DNA of 51,668 nucleotides from Pseudomonas sp. GM80. Lineage in GTDB: Bacteria > Pseudomonadota > Gammaproteobacteria > Pseudomonadales > Pseudomonadaceae. The position numbers and the translations under genes are program-made. Below are positions 25,305 through 36,100 of the stretch, in pieces (position 1 is the stretch's first letter; every line of letters starts with the position of its first letter). A model generated the notes under the pieces. That model was not told the origin of the DNA. It was given only the letters and a program-made list of their open reading frames with translations, and did not search any database. Location: the NCBI RefSeq assembly GCF_000282515.1, contig NZ_AKJD01000084.1, forward strand, positions 1-51,668, given 5' to 3'.

Positions 25305-25347
25305 GGGCGCGCTCGGCAAAAGGTCTTGGCGCTAAGCTAATGGCAGG

Positions 25348-25363
25348 TTGACGTTTACGTCAA
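25348..25363 (-). promoter_or_regulatory. LiuR-type operator over the liuR promoter
   Basis: TTGACGTTTACGTCAA is a perfect 7-bp inverted repeat around TT. On the minus strand its TTGACG (25363-25358) acts as -35, with TTAGCT 17 bp downstream as -10. It shares ACGTCAA and TTACGT half-sites with the liuA sites. Confidence 0.75.
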
Positions 25364-25368
25364 GCAAG

Positions 25369-25443
25369 AAAAAGATCGCAGCCTGCGGCAGCTCCTACAC
25401 CGGTCCATGTAGGAGCTGCCGCAGGCTGCGATCTTTTGATCTT
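25369..25443. repeat. Class D repeat, AAAGATCGCAGCC...GTAGGAGCTGCCG palindrome
   Basis: A long, nearly perfect inverted repeat (AAAAGATCGCAGCCTGCGG arm and its complement, 15-base middle) between the lysR stop and the liuR promoter. It probably also acts as a terminator of the minus-strand lysR gene. Confidence 0.8.
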
Positions 25444-25446
25444 TCC

Positions 25447-26382
25447 TCAAACCACCTGCTTATCCAGCTTCTTCTCCTGCGCCGTCACCTGCTGGCACAA
25501 CTCGATCATCTGCTCGCGCATCCAGCGATTCGCCGGGTCCTGATCGGTGCTCTCATGCCAATACAGATGCGTCTCCACCGGCGGCACATCGTTCACCGGC
25601 AGGTTAAACGCCTGCAGCTCATGCCGCCGGGCAAAGCGCTCCGGCACGGTCATGACCATATCGGTCTGCTGCATCACCTGCGACGCCATCAAATAGTGCT
25701 GCGAACGCAGGGCAATCTTGCGCTGAATGCCCATTTTGCCCAGCGCCAGATCGACATACCCCAGACCACTGCGCCGGCTGGAAATGTGGATATGCGTCAG
25801 CGACAGATAATCATCCAGCGAGAGCTTTTCCTTGCCCGCCATCGGATGCCCCTTGCGCATCGCACACACGTAACGGTCTTCCATCAGCTTGACGTGGCGC
25901 ACTTGCGGGTCGGTGTTGAGCGGCGCATCCACGGCAAAATCCAGACGCCCGGCCGCGAGTTCCTTGGTGGTCTCACGGCGTTTGGACAAGAAGCTTTCGA
26001 TGATTACCGTCGGCGCGAGGCGACGCAGGCGCTGGAACAGCGGCGGCAGAATCACTGCCTCGGTGAGGTCGGTCATGCTGATGCGGTAAGTCTTGACCGC
26101 CTGCGTCGGGTTGAAAATGCGGCTTTCCTGAACCGACACGCGCAGCAACGACAGCGCGTTGCGCACCGGGCCGATGATGTTCTGCGCCATCGGCGTCGGC
26201 ACCATGCCCTGCGCGGTACGCACGAACAGCGGATCGTTGAAGGTTTCGCGCAACCGCGCCAGGGCGTTGGACACCGCCGGCTGGGTGATGCCGACAATCT
26301 GCCCGGCGCGGGTCAGGTTGGCTTCGGTATAGATCGCGTCGAAGACGATGAAAAGGTTGAGGTCGACCTTACTCAGATTCAT
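25447..26382 (-). CDS. LysR-family transcriptional regulator
   Basis: 311 residues. N-terminal HTH (VDLNLFIVFDAIYTEANLTRAGQIVGITQPAVSNALARLRE, ~6-46) and an effector domain (~95-300) with YRISMTDLTEAVILPPLFQRL and a RLDFAVDAPLN turn. It is divergent from an acyl-CoA dehydrogenase gene with 184 bases between, the classic LysR-target layout, so it probably controls that gene in response to a pathway compound. The effector cannot be read from sequence. The 184-base region holds ATCAGTGGATCATATATCGG with TnnnA-type half-sites but no convincing single T-N11-A box. Confidence 0.92.
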   Translation of the reverse strand: MNLSKVDLNLFIVFDAIYTEANLTRAGQIVGITQPAVSNALARLRETFNDPLFVRTAQGMVPTPMAQNIIGPVRNALSLLRVSVQESRIFNPTQAVKTYRISMTDLTEAVILPPLFQRLRRLAPTVIIESFLSKRRETTKELAAGRLDFAVDAPLNTDPQVRHVKLMEDRYVCAMRKGHPMAGKEKLSLDDYLSLTHIHISSRRSGLGYVDLALGKMGIQRKIALRSQHYLMASQVMQQTDMVMTVPERFARRHELQAFNLPVNDVPPVETHLYWHESTDQDPANRWMREQMIELCQQVTAQEKKLDKQVV

Positions 26383-26566
26383 AACGCGGCTTCTCTTGTT
26401 TTTAAGGGCGGTGTTTAGGGGCTGACGATCAGTGGATCATATATCGGTGATGAATGTTTATACACGCCGAGAATAGGCTAGGTAAATTATCAGCGCTGTT
26501 CTAGCATCGATTGCATGACCTAAACAACCTTTGCTCAAGAACTGCCTTAACCATCGGGAGCTGCTC

Positions 26567-27796
26567 ATGGATTTCGCTTATTCGCCCAAGGTGCAAGAAC
26601 TGCGTGAGCGCGTAACCGCGTTCATGGACACTTACGTTTACCCGGCCGAAGCCGTGTTCGAGCGCCAGGTTGCCGAAGGCGATCGCTGGCAGCCGACGGC
26701 GATCATGGAAGAGCTCAAAGCCCGCGCCAAAGCCGAAGGCCTGTGGAATCTGTTTCTGCCGGAATCGGAACTCGGTGCCGGCCTGAGCAACCTTGAGTAC
26801 GCGCCGTTGGCGGAAATCATGGGCCGCTCGCTGCTCGGGCCTGAGCCGTTCAACTGCTCGGCGCCAGACACCGGCAACATGGAAGTGCTGGTGCGCTACG
26901 CCAACGAAGAGCAGAAACAGCGCTGGCTCGAACCGCTGCTGCGCGGCGAGATCCGTTCGGCGTTCGCCATGACTGAACCGGATGTAGCGTCCTCAGACGC
27001 CACCAACATGGCCGCCCGCGCCGTGCGTGACGGCGACGAGTGGGTGATCAACGGTAAAAAATGGTGGACCTCCGGCGCCTGCGATCCGCGCTGCAAGATC
27101 CTCATCTTCATGGGCCTCAGCGATCCCGATGCGCCACGTCACGCCCAGCACTCGATGATCCTTGTGCCGGTCGACACCCCGGGGGTGAAAATCGTCCGAC
27201 CGCTGCCGGTGTTCGGTTACGACGACGCCCCGCACGGCCACGCCGAAGTGCTGTTCGACAACGTGCGTGTGCCGTACGAAAACGTCCTGCTCGGTGAAGG
27301 ACGCGGCTTTGAAATCGCACAAGGTCGTCTCGGCCCGGGTCGAATTCACCACTGCATGCGTTCAATCGGTATGGCCGAGCGCGCATTGGAATTGATGTGC
27401 AAACGTGCGGTGAGCCGTACCGCATTCGGCAAACCGCTGGCGCGTCTTGGCGGCAACGTCGACAAGATCGCCGACTCGCGGATGGAGATCGACATGGCGC
27501 GCCTGCTGACGCTGAAAGCGGCGTACATGATGGACACCGTGGGTAATAAAGTGGCGAAGAGCGAGATCGCGCAGATCAAGGTGGTTGCGCCGAACGTCGC
27601 GCTGCGCGTGATCGACCGGGCGATCCAGATGCATGGCGGGGCAGGGGTGTCGAATGATTTCCCGCTGGCTTATATGTATGCGATGCAACGGACATTGCGC
27701 CTGGCTGATGGCCCGGACGAAGTACACCGCGCGGCGATCGGCAAGTTCGAGATCGGCAAATATGTGCCGAAGGAAATGCTGCGCAGCGAACGCTGA
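26567..27796 (+). CDS. Acyl-CoA dehydrogenase (ACAD11-like)
   Basis: 409 residues from ATG 26567 with CGGGAG upstream; codons before it in the same frame lack support. The N-terminal helical domain is ~1-130; the FAD/substrate part has [16 protein letters not shown] and [55 protein letters not shown] and the C-terminal [19 protein letters not shown] are typical of the ~400-residue ACAD10/11-like group, which tends to act on longer or branched acyl-CoAs. It should need ETF. Divergent from the LysR gene. No other beta-oxidation gene is adjacent. Confidence 0.92.
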   Translation: MDFAYSPKVQELRERVTAFMDTYVYPAEAVFERQVAEGDRWQPTAIMEELKARAKAEGLWNLFLPESELGAGLSNLEYAPLAEIMGRSLLGPEPFNCSAPDTGNMEVLVRYANEEQKQRWLEPLLRGEIRSAFAMTEPDVASSDATNMAARAVRDGDEWVINGKKWWTSGACDPRCKILIFMGLSDPDAPRHAQHSMILVPVDTPGVKIVRPLPVFGYDDAPHGHAEVLFDNVRVPYENVLLGEGRGFEIAQGRLGPGRIHHCMRSIGMAERALELMCKRAVSRTAFGKPLARLGGNVDKIADSRMEIDMARLLTLKAAYMMDTVGNKVAKSEIAQIKVVAPNVALRVIDRAIQMHGGAGVSNDFPLAYMYAMQRTLRLADGPDEVHRAAIGKFEIGKYVPKEMLRSER

Positions 27797-27815
27797 TCCA
27801 ACACCGCGTTAGCGT

Positions 27816-27910
27816 TCATCGCTGGCAAGCCAGCTCCCACAGGGATCTCCAGTGAACACAAATTTTGTGAACACCAGAGAAATCTGTGGGAGCTGGCTTG
27901 CCAGCGATGG
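27816..27910. repeat. REP pair, GCTGGCAAGCCAGC family
   Basis: Inverted arms 27816-27843 and 27883-27910 lie between the convergent dehydrogenase and PstS-OmpA genes. Confidence 0.85.
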
Positions 27911-27941
27911 CGTCAGCAGGTGCAACCCATCAACATCAGGC

Positions 27942-29276
27942 TCAATACACCCAAACTTCAACCCGCCGATTCTTGATCCGCCCCTCATCCGCATTGTTCG
28001 CCGCCACCGGCATCAACGCGCCAAAACCGCGAACCTCACGCAGCACCACGCCGTTCTTCACCAACTCCCGCCGCACGGCCATCGCCCGCAGCTTCGACAG
28101 CAGATCCGCCCGCGCCGGGTCGTCCTTGAGATCGCCGAAACCCACCAGCGTCACCGCGCGCTCGGTCTTGTCGTGGCGCTTTATATAGTCGAACACCCGC
28201 GCCAGATCCTGACGCGCCTTGTTGTCCAGACTCGCGCTGCCCTCTTCAAAACGGAAGTTGACTGTCAGACGCTGGGCGTGACGGCTGAGGGATTGATAAC
28301 CCTCGGGCATCAGCGCATTCGGCGCGACGGACATGGCGTGCACGGTCTGACTGATGAAGCCACTGCGCGCGACAATCTCCTGGCCCTGGCGGCTTTGTGC
28401 AAACGTCACCAGCGCTTTCGCCCACGGGTTGTCAGCGGCAGGCGGCAGATAGAAGAACAACCGCCGTGACAGTGGATAGTCTTCAGTGGCGATCAGACTG
28501 TTAAGCGGCAGCATCGATTGCGACGCGCCGTCGGCAATCGCCACAGCTTTGGCCTGACGCACGTAGGGCAAACCGATAAAACCGATGCCCAGCGGATCGC
28601 TGCTCACTGCGTCGGACAATTGCTCGCTGGACTCAAACCTTTTCGCCGCGCTACTGAGACTTTTCCCACGACGACTAAGCACCAACTCTTTAAACGTGTC
28701 GTACGTACCGGACTGATCATCACGCGCATATAAATGAATCGCACCGCCACGTCCACCGAGGTCTTCCCAGGTTTTTATCTCACCACTGAAGATCCGCGCC
28801 AGTTGCTCGGTGTCCAGTTGCTGCAGCGAATTGTCGGGATGGAGGATGATCGCCAGGCCATCAATGGCGATGACTTGCTCGGCGGCGGGGCTTTTCAGAT
28901 CGCCCAGCGATTGCAGGCTCAGCAACTCGTTGTCCTTGATTTCACGGGAAGAGGCTGCGAGATCGGCGCTGGCATTTTTCAACGCGGTGAAACCGGTGCT
29001 GGAGCCGTGGGCGGCGACTTCGATGACCACACGTTTACCTTGCGCGGTCTGGCCGACAATGCGCTGCTCGTTGGCGGTGTCCGGGGTTTCGCGGTGGATT
29101 TTCAGCAGGCCTTGTTCCTGCAGCAAGCCTTCGACCAGCGCCGGGCCGAGCTCGGCGCCGATGGTGTTGGAACCTTGAATGCGCAAGGCCGGGCCGTCGT
29201 CCGGCACCGGCAAACCGGCGGCAGACACCGTCAGCCATGCGCTCAGCAGAAAAACGAACAGAACACGCAGGGTCAT
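27942..29276 (-). CDS. PstS-like phosphate-binding domain fused to OmpA C-terminal domain
   Basis: 444 residues with a signal peptide (~1-20, FVFLLSAWLTVSAAG). Residues ~30-310 are a PstS/PBP-like domain: LRIQGSNTIGAEL, FTALKNASADLAASSREI, AIDGLAIILHPDN, RIFSGEIKTWEDLGG and YARDDQSGTYDTFKELVL. Residues ~330-444 are OmpA-like: VNFRFEEGSASLDNKARQDL, GFGDLKDD, LSKLRAMAVRREL and RIKNRRVEVWVY, the peptidoglycan-binding pattern. It would bind a phosphate-like oxyanion in the periplasm while anchored to the cell wall. No pst transport genes are adjacent, so its role is not plain uptake; adhesion or sensing are possible. It lies downstream of a REP pair. Confidence 0.88.
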   Translation of the reverse strand: MTLRVLFVFLLSAWLTVSAAGLPVPDDGPALRIQGSNTIGAELGPALVEGLLQEQGLLKIHRETPDTANEQRIVGQTAQGKRVVIEVAAHGSSTGFTALKNASADLAASSREIKDNELLSLQSLGDLKSPAAEQVIAIDGLAIILHPDNSLQQLDTEQLARIFSGEIKTWEDLGGRGGAIHLYARDDQSGTYDTFKELVLSRRGKSLSSAAKRFESSEQLSDAVSSDPLGIGFIGLPYVRQAKAVAIADGASQSMLPLNSLIATEDYPLSRRLFFYLPPAADNPWAKALVTFAQSRQGQEIVARSGFISQTVHAMSVAPNALMPEGYQSLSRHAQRLTVNFRFEEGSASLDNKARQDLARVFDYIKRHDKTERAVTLVGFGDLKDDPARADLLSKLRAMAVRRELVKNGVVLREVRGFGALMPVAANNADEGRIKNRRVEVWVY

Positions 29277-29365
29277 GCCGGCACCGAGTCAAGCCAAGGG
29301 GATTGCCGGGGAGATTAAGTCAGAAAAGTTACTTTAAGATGACAGCGATCTAAATGTGAAAAGGC

Positions 29366-29490
29366 TTTTGTGGCGAGGGGATTTATCCCCGATGGTTGGC
29401 GAAGCCGACCCAAAACCTGTGAATGCGGTTTAACAGGAAGAATTTGGGGGCGCTTCGCACCCCATCGGGGATAAATCCCCTCGCCACAGG
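29366..29490. repeat. REP pair, GTGGCGAGGGGATTTATCCCCGATG family
   Basis: Arms at 29366-29393 and 29464-29490, between the xthA terminator and the PstS-OmpA gene. Confidence 0.85.
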
Positions 29491-29524
29491 TACTTCTACT
29501 GACCACCCAATTCAGGTCATCTGA

Positions 29525-29550
29525 GTAAAGAACCCCATAGCCATATGGGG
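29525..29550 (-). terminator. Rho-independent terminator of xthA
   Basis: On the minus strand CCCCATA-TGGC-TATGGGG (29550-29533) followed by TTCTTTAC, 18 bases after the xthA stop. Confidence 0.65.
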
Positions 29551-29567
29551 CTCAGGTGTTTCGAGGA

Positions 29568-30380
29568 TCAGGCCAGTTCAAGCCAGATCGGCGCATGGTC
29601 GGACGGCTTCTCCATCCCACGCAATTCATAGTCCACGCCCGCAGCCTTCACCCGCGGCAACAAACCGTGCGACGCCAGAATCACATCAATGCGCAGGCCA
29701 CGCTTAGGCTCGTCCTCAAACCCACGGCTGCGGTAGTCGAACCAGCTGAACATGTCGGTCACGTCCGGGTTCAGGTGGCGATAACTGTCCGTCAGGCCCC
29801 AGTTTTTCAAACGTGCCATCCACTCGCGTTCTTCCGGCAGGAAGCTGCATTTGCCGGTTTTCAGCCAGCGCTTCATGTTGTCCGGGCCGATGCCGATGTC
29901 GCAGTCTTCCGGGGAAATGTTTACATCGCCCATCACCACCACGGGCTGTTCGTTGTGGAACTGGCTTTCCAGCAGCGCTTGCAGATCGCTGTAAAAACGC
30001 TGCTTGGCGGGGAATTTGGTTGGGTGGTCGCGGCTTTCACCCTGAGGGAAATAGCCGTTCATGATCGTTACCGGCACGCCGTTGGCGTCGGCGAAGGTGC
30101 CCCAGATAAAGCGGCGCTGGGCGTCTTCTTCATCGGTGGCGAAACCTTTGTGAATGGCGATCGGTTCCTGGCGCGAGAGCATGGCCACGCCGTAATGACC
30201 TTTCTGGCCGTGGAAATACACGTGGTAGCCGAGGGCGCGGACTTCTTCGAGCGGGAACTGGTCGTCGTGGACCTTGGTTTCCTGCAGGCCGATAACGTCC
30301 GGCTGGTGTTTTTCGATCAGCGCTGCCAGCTGATGCGGACGGGCGCGCAGTCCGTTGATGTTGAAGGAAACGATCTTCAT
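29568..30380 (-). CDS. xthA: Exodeoxyribonuclease III
   Basis: 270 residues from ATG 30380 ([11 protein letters not shown]); the open frame to 30515 is REP-derived. Endonuclease/exonuclease/phosphatase fold with NINGLRARP, the metal-binding Glu34 in [30 protein letters not shown] and the terminal [10 protein letters not shown] carrying the catalytic His. It cuts abasic sites and trims 3' ends in base-excision repair, in the cytoplasm. The length equals that of E. coli XthA to within a few residues. Single gene with its own terminator. Confidence 0.96.
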   Translation of the reverse strand: MKIVSFNINGLRARPHQLAALIEKHQPDVIGLQETKVHDDQFPLEEVRALGYHVYFHGQKGHYGVAMLSRQEPIAIHKGFATDEEDAQRRFIWGTFADANGVPVTIMNGYFPQGESRDHPTKFPAKQRFYSDLQALLESQFHNEQPVVVMGDVNISPEDCDIGIGPDNMKRWLKTGKCSFLPEEREWMARLKNWGLTDSYRHLNPDVTDMFSWFDYRSRGFEDEPKRGLRIDVILASHGLLPRVKAAGVDYELRGMEKPSDHAPIWLELA

Positions 30381-30490
30381 GGTCGGCAGTCCTGGCAAAA
30401 GGGCGATGCTAGCTGACAGGCGGGAAATGGGCCAGTGTGGGGTGGGAGAAATCATTTTTGGCTGTGGGATTGGTGGTGTCTGTACCGGCC

Positions 30491-30585
30491 TCATCGCTGG
30501 CAAGCCAGCTCCCACAGTTTTTTGTGGTGATTGGGGATGTTGTGTCCGACGCGAATCCTGTGGGAGCTGGCTTGCCAGCGATGAG
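30491..30585. repeat. REP pair, GCTGGCAAGCCAGC family, between divergent genes
   Basis: Arms 30491-30516 and 30558-30585. Unlike most copies here, it lies between two divergent genes (xthA and the GNAT gene), upstream of both starts. Confidence 0.85.
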
Positions 30586-30706
30586 GTCCGCCCGGTCGAT
30601 GAAGATCCAAGCTTGGTCTATACCTGTGGGGAACTGTCCCACCGCCAACAGGTTCGTACCAACAAGAGCGCCGCCATTTGCACGCGCCCCGGGGAGAATC
30701 ACCGTC

Positions 30707-31357
30707 ATGCCTGAAACCCAGACCGCCATCGCCGACATTCATATGCTCGACCGCGGTTATTCCCGCGAAGCCCGCTCGCTGCTCTATCAGGCCTACCGCC
30801 ACGAACCGACCTTCGGCTACCTGTTCGAAGCCGAGCGTCCCGGCTACGAACAGCGCGTTCGCGCCACCGTGCGCGAACTGGTCAAGCAGCATTTCCTCCA
30901 GGACCTGCCGGCGATCGGCCTGCTGGTCAACGACCGCCTGATCGGCATCGCCCTGATCGCGCCACCGCAACGCCGCCTGGGCATCACCGAAAGTTGGGCG
31001 TGGCGTTTGCGCATGGTGCTCAGCACCGGTTTCCGTTGCACTCGGCGCTATCTGGAATACCACGATGCCGTTTCCGCGTGTGTGCCGACCGAGTCAGTGC
31101 ACATGCTGCCGCTGTTGGGCATTCATCCGCAGTACCAAGGCAAACACTTTGGCGAACAACTGCTGACTGCCGTACACAACTGGTGCGCGGTCGATGAAAC
31201 CTCGCAAGGCGTGGTGCTCGACACCGGCAATCCACGTTATCTGGAATTTTATAAAAGGCAGGGTTACGAGGAGATCGGCGAGGTTGCCGTCGGCCCGGTG
31301 CGAGAACACGTATTTTTCCACGCCAACCCGCAGGTGTTACAAACTGCAACAGCATAA
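30707..31357 (+). CDS. GNAT-family N-acetyltransferase
   Basis: 216 residues from ATG 30707 with GGGGAG upstream; the longer frame is REP-derived. Motif A of the acetyl-CoA site is HMLPLLGIHPQYQGKHFGEQLL (Q-x-x-G-x-G/F type), followed by VVLDTGNPRYLEFYKRQGYEEIGE, the standard motif B. The N-terminal part (ARSLLYQAYRHEPTFGYLFEAERPGYEQR) is like that of GNAT proteins acting on small molecules. The substrate is unknown. It precedes tamA by 66 bases and could share a transcript, but nothing links the functions. Confidence 0.88.
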   Translation: MPETQTAIADIHMLDRGYSREARSLLYQAYRHEPTFGYLFEAERPGYEQRVRATVRELVKQHFLQDLPAIGLLVNDRLIGIALIAPPQRRLGITESWAWRLRMVLSTGFRCTRRYLEYHDAVSACVPTESVHMLPLLGIHPQYQGKHFGEQLLTAVHNWCAVDETSQGVVLDTGNPRYLEFYKRQGYEEIGEVAVGPVREHVFFHANPQVLQTATA

Positions 31358-31423
31358 CAATCGAACTTCTCGGGAAATTTCCTGTTCTATCACGCTCCCA
31401 AGCCCGTGATAGCATCCGCGCCT

Positions 31424-33151
31424 ATGAAGTTTCCAGGAAGATTTACCAGTGGCGTGCTCATGCTGTTATCCAGCTGCGCGGCGCTGGCGCAAAGTGAATT
31501 GGACGTGCGGATCAAACCGTCCAACGACGAACTCAAGGCCAATATAGAAGGCTATATCGGCAGCCTCGGCGATCGTGACGAAGAAGCTCTGCAGCGCTTC
31601 AGTCGCGGCGCCGAAGAGCAGGCGCGCAAAGCCGCGCAGGCGTTGGGCTACTACCAGCCGCAGATCGAGAGTGACGTCAAGGGCGGCGAAAAACCGCGCC
31701 TGGTGCTGAACATCGATCCGGGCGAGCCGATTCGCCTGCGCAACGTCACTGTCCGCGTCGACGGCCCGGCGGCCTCCCTCAAATCCTTTCGTGTACCGAA
31801 AAGCGACGTGCTGAAATCCGGCGCGGTGCTCAACCATGGGCGTTACGAAGACGCCAAAAGACTTATTCAGAATCAGGCCTCGCGCTTCGGTTTCTTCAGT
31901 GGCCATTTCACCAGCCAGAAACTCCTGGTCGACCCGCGCGCGGGTGTCGCCGACGTCGAACTGATCTACGACAGCGGCCCGCGTTATGCGCTGGGCAAAG
32001 TCAAATTCGAGGGCGACACGCCGTTCGACGAAGACCTGCTGCAACGCATGGTGCCGTTCAAGGAAGGTGAACCGTACGATTCCGAGCTGATCGCCGAGCT
32101 CAACCGCGACCTGCAATCGAGCGGCTATTTTGAAGGCGTGCGCGTCGATGCCGCACCGACCGCCGCGAAAAACGATGTGATCCCGGTCGACGTCAAGCTC
32201 GACACGCGCAAACCTCGCACCATGGGCCTGGGCCTCGGTTATTCGACCGACGTCGGCCCGCGCATCAAGGCCAACTGGACGCGCCACTGGGTCAACCCGC
32301 AAGGCGACAGTTATGGCTGGGAAGCCGAACTCTCGGCGCCGCGACAAAACGTCGGGCTGTTCTACGACATTCCGCTCGACCCGCCACTGACCGACAAACT
32401 GCGTTGGGCCGGCGGCTATCAGTTCGAAGACATCGACGGCTCCGACACCTTGAGCAAACTGCTGACCTTCGGCCCGGAATGGCACAGCAAGTTGCCGAGC
32501 GGCTGGCAGCGGGTGATCTCGTTGAAATGGCAGCGTGAAGAATACGAACTCGGTGACGATTCCGGCCTGAGCACCTTGCTGATGCCCGGCATCAGTTACT
32601 CGTACCTTAAAAGCGACAACCGCATCGACCCGCGCAACGGTTATCGCCTGAGCTTCGAAAGCAAAGTGGCCAAGGAAGGTCTGGGTTCCGACAACAACCT
32701 TTTATATGGCACCGCGCTGGTCAAAGGCTTGACCACGGTGTTCGACAAGCACCGCTTCCTCGGACGTGTGCAGGTCGGCGGCAGCGCCACCAACGGCTAC
32801 AACTCGGTGCCACCGTCGCTGCGTTTCTTCGCCGGTGGCGATCAGAGCGTGCGCGGTTACGACTACCAGAGCCTGTCGCCGAAAAACTCCGAGGGCGATC
32901 GCATCGGGGGCCGTTACATGGTCGCCGGTAGCGTCGAATATCAATACTCGATCGCCGAGAAATGGCGCGTGGCGACCTTCGTCGATCAGGGTAATTCCTT
33001 CAACAAACTCGAACTGCCGAACCTCAAGACCGGGGTCGGTATTGGTGTGCGCTGGGTCTCGCCGGTGGGGCCGATCCGCCTCGACCTGGCCCATGCACTC
33101 GACGACGATGGCGGCATCCGGCTGCACTTTTCCATGGGGCCTGAGCTGTGA
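31424..33151 (+). CDS. tamA: TamA, outer-membrane Omp85 component of the TAM complex
   Basis: 575 residues from ATG 31424 (MKFPGRF), with a signal peptide ending at ALAQS. Three POTRA domains (~22-260) start with LDVRIKPSNDELKANIEGYIG and include RYALGKVKFEGDTPFDEDLLQ. The C-terminal Omp85 barrel (~265-575) has the loop-6 motif SVRGYDYQSLSP and ends LDLAHALDDDGGIRLHFSMGPEL. With TamB it moves proteins or phospholipids between the membranes. Its TGA overlaps the tamB GTG start (GTGA). Confidence 0.95.
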   Translation: MKFPGRFTSGVLMLLSSCAALAQSELDVRIKPSNDELKANIEGYIGSLGDRDEEALQRFSRGAEEQARKAAQALGYYQPQIESDVKGGEKPRLVLNIDPGEPIRLRNVTVRVDGPAASLKSFRVPKSDVLKSGAVLNHGRYEDAKRLIQNQASRFGFFSGHFTSQKLLVDPRAGVADVELIYDSGPRYALGKVKFEGDTPFDEDLLQRMVPFKEGEPYDSELIAELNRDLQSSGYFEGVRVDAAPTAAKNDVIPVDVKLDTRKPRTMGLGLGYSTDVGPRIKANWTRHWVNPQGDSYGWEAELSAPRQNVGLFYDIPLDPPLTDKLRWAGGYQFEDIDGSDTLSKLLTFGPEWHSKLPSGWQRVISLKWQREEYELGDDSGLSTLLMPGISYSYLKSDNRIDPRNGYRLSFESKVAKEGLGSDNNLLYGTALVKGLTTVFDKHRFLGRVQVGGSATNGYNSVPPSLRFFAGGDQSVRGYDYQSLSPKNSEGDRIGGRYMVAGSVEYQYSIAEKWRVATFVDQGNSFNKLELPNLKTGVGIGVRWVSPVGPIRLDLAHALDDDGGIRLHFSMGPEL

Positions 33152-36100
33152 AGCGTGGTTTGAAAATAACGGCACTGGCGCTATTGGCGTTGGTCTTGTT
33201 GATTGTATTGAGCCTCACTGCCGTGCTCGGCACGCAGGCTGGCAGCCGTTGGGTATTGGGCCTCATACCCGGCCTGACGGTAGACAATTTCCACGGTCGT
33301 CTTGGCGGGCAATGGAGTGCCGATCATCTGTTGTGGCAGCAGGACAGCAGCCGGGTGGAGCTGAACCAGGCGATCTTCGCCTGGTCGCCGCTGTGCCTGA
33401 CGCGCATGACCTTGTGCATCGAACAGCTTCAGGCGGATCAGGTCATCCTGCAATTTCCGCCGAGCGAAGAAACCACCGAAAGCGGTCCGATCAAATTGCC
33501 GGACCTGCAACTGCCGCTGGCCATCGAACTGGGCGACGTCAAGGTCGGCAGTCTGCTGTTCAACGGCAGCGAACAGCTCAAGGGTTTGCAACTGGCAGCG
33601 CACTGGACCGCGCAGGGCATGCAGATTGAAAGCATCAAATTGCAGCGCGACGACCTCAGCCTGAACCTGTCCGGAACGCTGCAGCCGTCCGGTAACTGGC
33701 CGCTGAACATCGCCGGTGACCTGACATTGCCGTCGCCGGGCACTGGCCCGTGGACACTGGCGCTGAAGATCGATGGCGATCTGCTGAAAACCCTCAACCT
33801 GCATGCCGACAGTCATGGCTACCTCGACGGCCAGTTGAGCGGCGAATTGCAACCGCTGGCGGAAAACCTCCCGGCCAAAGTGCGCATCACCAGCGATGCG
33901 TTCAAACCGAGCGCCGACCTGCCCGACACCCTGCAACTCAATCAATTGCTGCTGACCGGTGAAGGCGACCTGAAAAACGGTTACCAGTTAAACGGCAACG
34001 CCACGCTGCCGGCCGATAAAGGCCCGGTGGCGCTGCTGCTCAAAGGCAAAGTCGACGCCAGCGGCGCGCAGATCGCCGGCCTCGACCTCACGGCCAACGA
34101 CAAACAAAGCCTCAAACTCAGCGGCAGCGTCGATTGGAGCAAGGGCCTCAGCGCCCAAGCCAATATCAATTGGCAGGACTTCCCGTGGCATCGGCTCTAC
34201 AACGAAATCGACGAGCCTCAAGTCGCCCTGCGTACCTTTAATGGCGAAGTCTCCTACACCGACGGTCAATACCTCGGCAACTTCGCGGCTGCACTCGACG
34301 GCCCGGCGGGCGCGTTTACGTTGAGCAGTCCGTTCAGCGGCAGCCTGAAACAGATCGCCTTGCCGCAACTGAAAATGCAAGCCGGGCAGGGCAAGGCCGA
34401 AGGTCACGTCAACGTACAGTTCGCCGACGGCATCGCCTGGGACACGGCGCTGGATCTCTCGGCGCTCAACCCGGCGTACTGGGTGGCTGAACTGCCGGGC
34501 ACGTTGGCCGGGCCGCTGAAAAGCCAGGGCGAAATGAAGAACGAACGCCTGAGCCTGACTGCTGACCTCGACTTGAAAGGCAAACTGCGCGGGCAACCGG
34601 CGATCCTCCAGGCCAAGGCTGACGGTGCCGGCGAGCAATGGAACCTGAATGCCCTGCAAATCCGCCTCGGCGACAACAGCATCAGCGGCAAGGGCAGTCT
34701 GCAACAGAAGCTCACCGGGCAGATCGACATCAAACTGGCGCGTCTGGCCCAGCTCTGGCCAGAGCTGCGCGGGCAGATCAACGGCCGCGTCGATGTCGCC
34801 GGCACGCTGAAAGCACCGCAGGGCAAACTCGGCCTGCAAGGTTCGCAACTGGCGTTCCAGGACAATCGCCTGCAAAGCCTCAACCTCGACGCCACGCTCG
34901 ACAGTGCGCAAAGGGCGAAAATTGACCTCAAGGGTTCCGGCATTCAGGCCGGTGACACCTCGCTGGGCACGCTGACCGCCAGCGCCCAAGGCGACATCAA
35001 GAGCCAGAAACTCAGCCTCGACTTGCTCGGGCCGAAGCTGAAACTGGCCCTCGGCCTCGACGGTAATCTGGACAAGGGCAACTGGCAGGGTCGCTTGGCC
35101 AACGGCGATATTCAGGCCGGTGGCCAGGACTGGAAACTGCAAAATCCGGCCAAACTTGAACGTCTCGCCGATGGCAAAATCAACTTCGGCGCGCATTGCT
35201 GGATGTCCGGCAGTGCCAGCCTGTGCGGTGAAGACCAACGGCTGATGCCGGAGCCGAAACTGCGCTACCACCTCAAGCAATTCCCGATCGAAAGCCTCGC
35301 GCAATGGCTGCCGAAAGACTTCGCCTGGCAGGGCAAGCTCAACGCCGACCTGCAACTGGACCTGCCGGCCAGCGGCCCGAACGGCGTGGTCAGCATCGAC
35401 GCCAGCGGCGGCACCTTGCGCATCAAGGACAAGGATCAGTGGCTGGACTTCCCGTACCAGACGCTGAAACTCACCAGCAAGCTGACGCCGAAACGCGTCG
35501 ACACCGAACTCAATTTCGTCGGCGGCAAACTCGGCGAATTGATGGTGCAGGCGCAACTCAATCCGCTGCCGAAAAACAAACCGCTGAGCGGCTCGTTCCG
35601 TCTCACCGGCCTGGATCTGTCGGTGGCGCGGCCGTTTGTGCCGATGGTCGAGAAACTCACCGGGCGTCTCAACGGCAGCGGCACGATTTCCGGTGGCCTG
35701 CTGGCGCCGTTGGTCAACGGCACTGTGCAACTGAGCGACGGTGAAGTGTCCGGCGCCGAGTTGCCGATGGAGTTGCAGAATCTGCAACTCACTGCCCTGA
35801 TTGCCGGTGAATCGGTGCGTCTGGACGGCGGCTGGAAAAGCGGCAAGAGCGGGCAGGGCAGCCTCAACGGTAACGTCGCCTGGGGCCAGGCACTGGTGGT
35901 CGATCTGGCGTTGAAAGGCACGCAACTGCCGGTCACCGTCGAGCCGTACGCCAAGCTGGAAGTGGCGCCGGACCTGAAAATCTCCATGGCCGACGATGAG
36001 CTGAAAATTGCCGGCAAAGTGCTGGTGCCCAAAGGCGAAATCACCGTGCGGGAGCTGCCGCCTTCGACGGTGAAAGTCTCCGACGACACGATCATCGTCG

